8,170 nucleotides of DNA, from NCBI RefSeq assembly GCF_000720325.1, contig NZ_JOJM01000147.1, positions 1-8,170 on the forward strand. The letters run 5' to 3'. The notes beneath the pieces were generated by a model that was not told the DNA's origin, ran no database searches, and was given only the letters and a program-made list of their open reading frames with translations. The DNA comes from Streptomyces sp. NRRL B-1347 (GTDB lineage Bacteria; Actinomycetota; Actinomycetes; Streptomycetales; Streptomycetaceae). Shown piece by piece: positions 1-6,600 of the stretch. Made by a program: the position numbers and the translations under genes. The number at the start of each line of letters is the position of its first letter. Position 1 is the first letter of the stretch.

Positions 1-168
1 GACCTCACCCCGCAGGACGTCGACGAGCGACCAGTCCACCAACGGCCCCAGCGCCGCAGCACACTCCCCCACCCGCTCAGCGAACACCGGCGAGGAGTCA
101 AGAAGTTCACGCCCCATCCCCACCCACTGCGAACCCTGCCCCGGGAACACCCACACCACCTTCCCCGG
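1..168 (-). other. Acyltransferase (AT) domain, N-terminal fragment
   Basis: Only the first 56 residues are inside the window, beginning at [16 protein letters not shown]. The sequence matches the AT at 4725-5600 at a constant offset of 5432 bases. The active-site Ser and the YASH/HAFH specificity site lie beyond the left edge. The visible part is consistent with a methylmalonyl-type AT but does not prove it. Confidence 0.9.
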
Positions 169-1851
169 CACACCCCCGCCCCCGGACACCAGGTTCAGAT
201 CACTCTCGCCCCGCGCCAGCGCCCGCAACCCGGCCAGCGCCTCGTCCTTCGAACCCGCCACCACCACCGCACGCTCGCCGAACACCCCACGACCCGACAC
301 CAGCGCCCCGGCAACCGGGGCCAGCGAAGCCGTGCCGTCGGGGGCGGAATCCAGGTGCGTGATCAGCCGTTCCGCCTGACCCGTGAGTGATGTCTGGCTC
401 CGTGCGGACACGACCAGCGGCACCACCCCCGCGGGCACCGCGTGTTCGGGGAGCGGCTGCTCGGGTGCCTCCTCCAGGATCAGGTGGGCGTTCGTCCCGC
501 TCATGCCGAAGGCGGACACACCGGCCCGGCGCGGGCGCCCGTTGTGCGGCCACTCCCGGGTCTCGGTCAGCAGTTCCACCGCGCCCTCGGACCAGTCGAC
601 CTGGGGGGTGGGCTCGGCCACGTGCAGGGTCGCCGGGAGGACGCCGTGCCGCAGCGCCTGCACCATCTTGATCACACCGGCCACACCGGCGGCCGCCTGG
701 GCGTGGCCGATGTTGGACTTCAACGAGCCGAGCCACAGCGGCTGTTCGGGGTCGCGGCCGCGCCCGTACGTCGCCAGGAGCGCCTGGGCCTCGATGGGGT
801 CGCCCAGGGTGGTGCCGGTCCCGTGGCCCTCCACCACGTCCACATCGGACGGGGACAGGCCCGCGTTCGCCAGGGCGTCTCGGATCACGCGCTGCTGGGA
901 GGGGCCGTTGGGGGCGGTGAGGCCGTTGGAGGCGCCGTCCTGGTTCACCGCGCTGCCGCGCAGCACCGCGAGGATCCGGTGGCCTCGCTCCCGCGCCACC
1001 GACAGGCGCTCAAGGACCACTACGCCCACGCCCTCGGCCCAGCCGGTGCCGTCCGCCGACGACGAGAACGCCTTGCACCGGCCGTCGGCGGCCAGGCCCC
1101 GCTGCCGCGAGAACTCCACGAAGGCGCCCGGCGTCGCCATCACCGTCGCACCACCGGCCAGGGCCATCGAGCACTCGCCCTGCCGCAGCGCCTGGGCCGC
1201 CATGTGCATCGCCACCAGGGACGACGAACACGCCGTGTCCACCGTGACCGCCGGGCCCTCGAAACCGAGCACGTACGACACCCGGCCCGAGGCCACGCTC
1301 GTCGAGCCGCCGGTGCCCGCGAAGCCCTCCACTTCCGGCGTCACCCCGCTGGCTCCCGGGGCGACGTACCCCTGCGTGAACACCCCGGAGAACACCCCGA
1401 CGTCGGCGCCCTTCAGTGAGCCCGGGTCCATCCCGGCCGCCTCCAGGGCCTCCCAGGACGTTTCGAGGAGAAGCCGCTGCTGCGGGTCCATCGCCAGGGC
1501 CTCGCGCGGCGAGATGCCGAAGAACCCCGCGTCGAAGAGCCCCGCCTCGTGCAGGAATCCGCCTTGCCGGGTGTAGGACGTGCCTGCGCTCTCGGGGTCC
1601 GGGGCGAAGAGGCCCTCCAGGTCCCAGCCGCGGTTCTCGGGGAAGCCCGACACCGCGTCCCGGCCCTCGGCCACCAGGCGCCACAAATCCTCCGGGCCCG
1701 CCACGCCGCCGGGCAACCGGCACGCCATGCCGACGATCGCCACGGGCTCGCGGGAAGCGTCGCGGAGACGGCGGTTCTGCTGCTTCAGCGAGCCGACTTC
1801 TTCCAGCGACTTCCGTAGCGCCTGGACGACTGTTTCATATGACGCGCTCAC
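1..1851 (-). CDS. Modular type I polyketide synthase, next subunit, partial at its 3' end (docking-KS-AT)
   Basis: This is the start of the next PKS subunit; it accepts the chain from the upstream subunit and begins another extension. The GTG at 1851-1849 gives [20 protein letters not shown], the usual beginning of an N-terminal docking coiled coil. It sits 37 bases after the upstream stop, with GGGGAA five bases before it. 617 codons are visible and the frame is open at the left edge. Domains: docking helix (1-34), KS (35-463) with Cys in DTACSSS and His in EGHGTGT and NIGHAQ, KS-AT linker, then AT from about residue 562 (FPGQGSQW). The AT is cut before its GHSxG serine and its specificity motif, so its extender unit cannot be read. 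No frame problem is visible. Co-orientation and the short gap suggest that both genes share an operon. Confidence 0.95.
   Translation of the reverse strand, partial: MSASYETVVQALRKSLEEVGSLKQQNRRLRDASREPVAIVGMACRLPGGVAGPEDLWRLVAEGRDAVSGFPENRGWDLEGLFAPDPESAGTSYTRQGGFLHEAGLFDAGFFGISPREALAMDPQQRLLLETSWEALEAAGMDPGSLKGADVGVFSGVFTQGYVAPGASGVTPEVEGFAGTGGSTSVASGRVSYVLGFEGPAVTVDTACSSSLVAMHMAAQALRQGECSMALAGGATVMATPGAFVEFSRQRGLAADGRCKAFSSSADGTGWAEGVGVVVLERLSVARERGHRILAVLRGSAVNQDGASNGLTAPNGPSQQRVIRDALANAGLSPSDVDVVEGHGTGTTLGDPIEAQALLATYGRGRDPEQPLWLGSLKSNIGHAQAAAGVAGVIKMVQALRHGVLPATLHVAEPTPQVDWSEGAVELLTETREWPHNGRPRRAGVSAFGMSGTNAHLILEEAPEQPLPEHAVPAGVVPLVVSARSQTSLTGQAERLITHLDSAPDGTASLAPVAGALVSGRGVFGERAVVVAGSKDEALAGLRALARGESDLNLVSGGGGVPGKVVWVFPGQGSQWVGMGRELLDSSPVFAERVGECAAALGPLVDWSLVDVLRGEV
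463..1749 (-). other. Ketosynthase (KS) domain of the downstream subunit
   Basis: A complete KS of normal length running from [15 protein letters not shown] to [12 protein letters not shown]. Catalytic Cys is in DTACSSS (codon 1228-1230), and the two His are in EGHGTGT (823-825) and NIGHAQ (703-705). It accepts the chain delivered by the upstream subunit. It carries the common [15 protein letters not shown] loop, unlike the MGSPIGVLGMSRQRG loop of the KS at 5898-7181. Confidence 0.95.
463..1749 (-). repeat. KS direct repeat, copy 1
   Basis: This KS coding segment is a long direct repeat of 5898-7181. Over most of its length the offset is exactly 5435 bases. Bases 890-957 are identical to 6325-6392 (68 bases) and 1204-1263 to 6639-6698 (60 bases). 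One codon is inserted here relative to the other copy, in the loop after FSGV. It reflects module duplication, and possibly later homogenisation, rather than a mobile element. Confidence 0.9.
1750..1851 (-). other. N-terminal docking coiled coil of the downstream subunit
   Basis: About 34 residues precede the KS. Hydrophobic residues at heptad-like spacing (V, L, L, V, L) and the charged end [14 protein letters not shown] are typical of the dimeric coiled coil that receives the previous subunit's docking helix. The match to the family is by pattern only. Confidence 0.88.
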
Positions 1852-1856
1852 TTGAA

Positions 1857-1862
1857 TTCCCC
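1857..1862 (-). promoter_or_regulatory. Probable ribosome binding site of the downstream PKS gene
   Basis: On the minus strand GGGGAA stands five bases before the GTG start at 1851. It is a moderate match to the anti-Shine-Dalgarno sequence and supports the GTG, which also places the docking helix at the protein's N terminus. The gap it lies in (1852-1888) is less GC-rich than its surroundings and holds no visible promoter or terminator, so the two genes are probably co-transcribed. Confidence 0.5.
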
Positions 1863-1891
1863 AATCAGCCAGCGGTTTCGAAAGGTCCTCA

Positions 1892-2117
1892 GTCGCCGAG
1901 CGCCAGGTGCACGAGGTCGTCGACGTCCAGCTCGGCGATCGCCCGCTTCTCGTCGCCCCCCTCGGCCTCGCTGTTCTCGTCGGTCGTGCGGGTGTGCGGT
2001 GCGCCGTCGGCGAGGGCGGCCAGCTCGACCAGGGCGTCCATCAGTCCGGCCGCCCGGAAGCGGGCCAGCGGGAGGGAGGCGAGGGCGCGCCGCAGCCGCG
2101 CCTCGTCCAGCTCCTGT
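1892..2117 (-). other. C-terminal docking domain of the upstream subunit
   Basis: After the ACP comes a helical LDEARLRRALASLPLARFR segment, a second [11 protein letters not shown] helix, an acidic/polar linker and a final short helix, [17 protein letters not shown]. This layout matches the C-terminal (class 1-type) docking domains of actinomycete PKS subunits, whose last helix binds the N-terminal coiled coil of the next subunit. The matching partner is encoded directly downstream. Confidence 0.88.
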
Positions 2118-2140
2118 CCGTTCACGCCGTCGTCCGGGAG

Positions 2141-2420
2141 CAGTTCGCGGTGCAGGTAGCGGGCGAGGGCCAGCGGGTTCGGATAGTCGAAGATCAAGGT
2201 GGCGGGCAGCTTCAGGCCGGTCGCCTCGCGCAGCCTGTTGCGCAGCTCCACCGCCGTGAGCGAGTCGAATCCGACCTCGTTGAACGCCATGTCCGGCTGC
2301 ACACCCGAGGGCCCGGCGTGCCCGAGCACGACCGCGGCCCGGGCCCGGACCAGGTCGAGGAGCAGGGCTTCTTGTTCCGCCGGTGCGAGCCCGGTGAGCC
2401 GGTCGGTCAGCCGGCGCCGC
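2141..2420 (-). other. ACP domain at the end of the upstream subunit (in the shifted frame)
   Basis: A complete carrier domain with the phosphopantetheine Ser in GFDSLTAVELRNRL (codon 2261-2263), followed by LPATLIFDYPNPLALARYL. It closely matches the ACP at 7239-7512. It would carry the chain passed to the KS of the next subunit, but as written it is not translated in frame with the KS-AT-DH of its own module. Confidence 0.9.
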
Positions 2421-2524
2421 TTGTCGCCGCCGTCCGCCGCCCGTGCCGCCTGCCGGCCGGCGCGTACGAGGCCGCGCAGCAGGTGCGGCACGCCGCCACC
2501 GGCCGCCGCGTCGGCGCGTACGCC

Positions 2525-3612
2525 GCGCAGGTCGAGCCTGGCCGGTACCAGCAAGGACTGGCGGGACCCCACGGCGGCGTCGAACAGCTCCATGCCCTCC
2601 GTGAGCGACATCGCTTGCAGGCCGCCCCGGCGGTTCATCCGGTTCCTGGTGAGGTCGTCGGTGTTGGCCGCCATGCCGCTGGTCTGCGCCCACAGGCCCC
2701 AGGCCAGCGACAGGCCGTGCAGGCCCGCCGCCCGCCGGTTGGCCATCAGGCCGTCCAGGTAGGCATTGGCGGCGGCGTAGCTGCCGCTGCCCGCGCCCAT
2801 GAAGACGCCGGACACGGACGAGTAGACGACGAACGCGTCCAGGTCCAGGCCCAGTTCACGCGTCAGCTCGTCGAGATGCCGCACCGCGTCCACCTTCGGC
2901 GCGAACACCCGCTCCAGGCGCTCCGGCGTCCTCGGCGTCCCGGCCCCGCCTGCTGGCGAGGAGCAGCCGCCGTACGCCGTACCGGGTGACGAGGTGACGG
3001 GCCACGAGAGCACCGAGCGACCCGGTGCCACCGGTGATGAGGACGGTCCCCTCGGATGTGAACACCGACTGGCTGTCCGGGGCTTGCGCCGGCACTCGGA
3101 CGAGTCGGGGCGCCGAGAAGGCCGTTCCGCGTACCGCGATTTGAGGCTCGCCGGTGGCCAGGACGGCTCCCAGCACCGTGTCCAGTACGGAGCCCGCTGC
3201 GTCGTCGGAGGCCGGGTCGAGGTCCAGCAGGACGATCCTGTCCGGGTTCTCCGCCTGCGCCGCACGCACCAGACCCCACACGGCGGCCGCCGCCGGATCC
3301 GTCACCGCACCTTCACCAGCGGGCACCGCACCCCGCGTCACCACCACAAGGCGTGACTCCTCAAGCCCGGCCCCGTTCAACCACCCCTGCACGACTCCCA
3401 ACACGTGGGAGGACAAGGCCAGTTCCTCACCGTCGCCGCCGCCGAACGCCTCCAGGACCGCCGCCATCGGGGCGGCCGCGCCCGCCGCCACTTCATCGGT
3501 CAGCGTCGCCACCTCGTCGGCGGCGGCCACCGGCATCCACGACAGCGACGTAATCGCGCCCTGCGTGGGGGGCAGCTCGGTCCACACCACGCCGAACAGC
3601 GACTGGGCGACC
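2525..3612 (-). other. Ketoreductase (KR) domain with an internal deletion and frame change
   Basis: The structural subdomain (about 3612-3075) and the nucleotide-binding motif TGGTGSLG (about 3012-3032) are in the upstream frame. Similarity continues to LLLASRRGRDAE and then resumes at TPERLERVFAPKVDAV in a different frame. The missing part is roughly 60 residues: the ACDVxDR strand, the VHxAGVLDD region and its flanks, judged against the KR at 7625-8170 and the usual family length. The catalytic Lys (2894-2896), Ser (2816-2818), Tyr (2777-2779) and Asn (2765-2767) survive downstream. Without the deleted segment the NADPH fold is incomplete, so the domain should be inactive even if the frame were restored. 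Its stereochemical type cannot be read because the LDD site is gone. Confidence 0.88.
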
Positions 3613-6600
3613 AGCGTGTCCGCCGCCCCCGGCCGGTCGGTGGACACCTCTCGCCACGTCAGCGATTCCGCCGTCACCACCAGGCCACCGGCTTCGTCCG
3701 CCGCCTCCAACGACACGGCGTCGGGCCCGGCGGGCACAAGCCGCGCCCGAAGCACCGAGGCGCCCGCGGCGTGCAGCACCAGGCCGTTCCAGTCGAGCGG
3801 TTGCCGCAGCTCCTTGACGCCTTCGGCCGCGGCGCCCGGCTCCCCGGCGTGCAGGGCCGCGTCGAGGAGTGCGGGGTGGATGCCGAACCTGCCCGCTTCC
3901 TTGTGCTGCTCCTCCGGCAGCGCGACCTCCGCGAACAGTTCCTCGCCGCGCCGCCACACCGCCCGCACGCCCTGGAACGCCGGACCGTACGCGTACCCCT
4001 GCTCGGCGAGGTCGGCGTAGAACTCCCCGATCCCCACCGGCTCGGCCCCCGGCGGCGGCCAGGCCGTGAAGTCGAAGCCCGTGCCGCTGCCCGTGGACCG
4101 GTCGGTGGCGGCGGACAGGACGCCGGTGGCGTGCCGCGTCCACGCGTCGGCTTCATCGCCCGCGTCCTCGCGCTGGGAGTACACCTCCACCGTGCGCGCA
4201 CCGTTCTCCCCCGGCCCGCCCACCGCGACCTGCACCCGCACCCCGCCGCGCTCGGGCACCACCAACGGGTCCCCGATCACGAGTTCGTCCAGCACCCCGC
4301 ACCCGGCCTCGTCACCGGCCCGCACCGCCAGCTCCACCAGACTGGTGCCTGGGACCAGCACCACGTCGCCGACCCGGTGGTCGGCCAGCCAGGCGTGCGT
4401 GCGCAGCGACAGGCGCGAGGTGAAGACGAGCCCGTCGGACTGCGGCAGCCGCACCACCGCACCCAGCAGCGGATGATCCGCCGCCGCCTGCCCCAGCGAC
4501 GCCGCGTCGGTGACCTGGGCAGCCGTCTTGAGCCAGTAGTGCTGATGGTCGAAGGCGTACGTCGGCAACTCCACGCGCGCGATCTCGACCCCGGCCCCGC
4601 CGGGCAGCACGGCCGACCAGCCCACCGCCACACCCCGTACGAACAGCTCCGCCATCGACATCAGCAGCCGCCGCAAGCCCCCTTCGTCGCGGCGCAGCGA
4701 CCCTGTCACCACGGCATCGGCACCGCTCTCATCCACAGCCTCGGTGACAGGCTGAACCAGAACGGGGTGGGCACTGACCTCCACGAACACCCCATGCCCC
4801 TGCACCAGCAGATCGGCCACCGCAGGGCCGAAGCCCACCTGACCACGCAGGTTCCGATACCAGTACCCACCGTCCAACACCCCCGCGTCCTCCACCCAAC
4901 TGCCCGTAACGGTCGAGTAGAACGGCACCACCGGAGCCTCCGCACTCACCCCCGCCAGCGCCTCGGCGAGCCTGTCGCGGATGTCCTCCACGTGCCGGGT
5001 GTGCGAGGCGTAGTCCACGGCCACGCGGCGGGTTCGGACACCGTCGCCCGCCAGGGCCTCCAGCGCCTCGTCCAAGGCTTCGGCATCGCCCGCGACCACC
5101 ACCGACGACGGCCCATTGACCGCCGCGACCTCAACCCGGCCCGCCCACTCCTCAAGGCGCGCGGCTGCCTCGTCCGCGCTCAAGGCAACGGACGCCATGC
5201 CGCCCCGCCCGGCCAACTCCGCAGCGATGGCCTGGCTGCGCAACGCCACCACCCGCACCGCGTCCTCAAGGGACAACGCCCCCGCCACACAGGCGGCCGC
5301 GATCTCCCCCTGCGAGTGCCCAAGAACCGCGTCCGGCTTCACACCCACGGACGCCCACACCGAAGCCAGACCCACCATCACCGCGAAACTCGCGGGCTGC
5401 ACCACATCCACCCGCTCAAGCAGCGCGGGCTCGACCTCACCCCGCAGTACGTCAACGAGCGACCAGTCCACCAGCGACTCAAGGGCGGCCGCGCACTCAG
5501 CGATCCGCTCGGCGAACACCGTTGAGGCGTCGAGGAGTTCGCGACCCATGCCCGCCCACTGAGCGCCCTGCCCCGGGAACACCCACACCACCTTGCCCGG
5601 CACACCGGAACCCGCGACCTTGCCGGACACCACACCGGCCGCGTCCTCGCCCCGAGCCAACGCCCGCAGCCCGCCGAGTGCCTCCGCGTTCGAACCCGCC
5701 ACCACCACCGCACGCTCGTCCAGGGCAGCCCGGCTGGTCACCAACGCCCCGGCCACGCCTGCCAGCGAGGCACCCCCGCCCGACTCCACGTACGACGCGA
5801 GGCGACCGGCCTGTCCCGCCAGCGAAGCCGCACTACGCGCCGACACCACCACCGGCACCACACCCACCGAAGCCGGCTCCTCCGAAAGCGGCTCCTCGGG
5901 TGCCTCCTCCAGGATCAGATGGGCGTTCGTCCCGCTGATCCCGAACGAGGACACTCCGGCCCGGCGCGGGCGGCCGTTGCGCGCCCAGTCGCGGGGCTCG
6001 GTCAGCAGCTCGATGGCGCCCGCCGACCAGTCGACCTGGTGGGTGGGCTCCTGTGCGTGCAGCGTGGGCGGCATGACGTTGTGCCGCAGCGCCTGGACCA
6101 TCTTGATCACGCTGGACACACCGGCGGCGGCCTGCGTATGGCCGATGTTGGACTTCAACGACCCGAGCCTCAGCGGCTGTTCGGCATCACGCCCCTTCCC
6201 GTAGGTGGCGAGGAGCGCCTGCGTCTCGATGGGGTCGCCCAGGGTGGTGCCGGTGCCGTGGCCCTCCACCACGTCCACCTCGGACGGGGAGAGGCCCGCG
6301 TTCGCCAGAGCCTTGCGGATCACTCGCTGCTGGGAGGGGCCGTTGGGGGCGGTGAGGCCGTTGGAGGCGCCGTCCTGGTTCACCGCGCTGCCCCGGATCA
6401 CCGCGAGGACCCGGTGCCCGCGTTCCCGCGCCACCGACAGGCGTTCAAGGACCACCAGGCCGACGCCCTCGGAGAGCACCGTGCCGTCCGCGCCGTCCGC
6501 GTACGCCTTGCACCGGCCGTCGGCGGCCAGGCCCCGCTGCCGGGACATGCCGAGGACGCCGATCGGGGACCCCATCACGGCGACGCCCCCGGCGAGCGCC

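Larger units (their letters stand above)
1889..2930 (-). pseudogene. Out-of-frame 3' part of the same PKS gene (KR C-terminal half, ACP, docking domain)
   Basis: This continues the PKS module to its right, in a frame that is +1 relative to the upstream reading. From TPERLERVFAPKVDAV onward, 346 codons run without a stop to a TGA at 1889-1891. They encode the catalytic half of a KR with Lys, Ser, Tyr and Asn present, a complete ACP with the GFDSL serine, and a C-terminal docking region ending in [10 protein letters not shown]. The open frame extends further right, but that part is only a shadow of the upstream coding frame; similarity to a KR begins at base 2930. I see no convincing start or ribosome binding site for separate translation. 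The clean, still-conserved frame suggests that the break is recent or is a sequence artefact. If the frame is corrected, this piece and the preceding CDS form one gene. Confidence 0.85.

Noticed and set aside
1836..1861. CATATG and GAATTC near the GTG start as a sign of an engineered junction.
   Set aside because: The ATG of CATATG is out of frame with the gene, and the docking helix and upstream stop are natural in arrangement. AT-richer bases at a translation start are common in GC-rich genomes.
2856..2930. Programmed +1 frameshifting that would rejoin the two frames.
   Set aside because: The direction (+1) would fit, but I see no slippery site or stimulatory structure, about 60 KR residues would still be missing, and such a mechanism is not usual in PKS genes.
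2931..3265. The frame of the 3' PKS fragment extended upstream to 3265 as an independent gene.
   Set aside because: The residues upstream of 2930 in that frame are Ser/Arg/Pro-rich and unlike any KR, whereas the other frame there encodes a clear KR subdomain.
3075..3640. An enoylreductase domain between DH and KR.
   Set aside because: The distance and sequence fit only the KR structural subdomain; no ER NADPH-binding motif is present.
3405..5525. A 706-codon open frame on the plus strand, opposite the AT-DH region.
   Set aside because: It is antisense to well-conserved PKS domains, has low-complexity Arg/His/Pro-rich composition, and is expected where GC-rich codons suppress stops. The same holds for the plus-strand frames at 383-1576, 442-1419 and 1907-2989.
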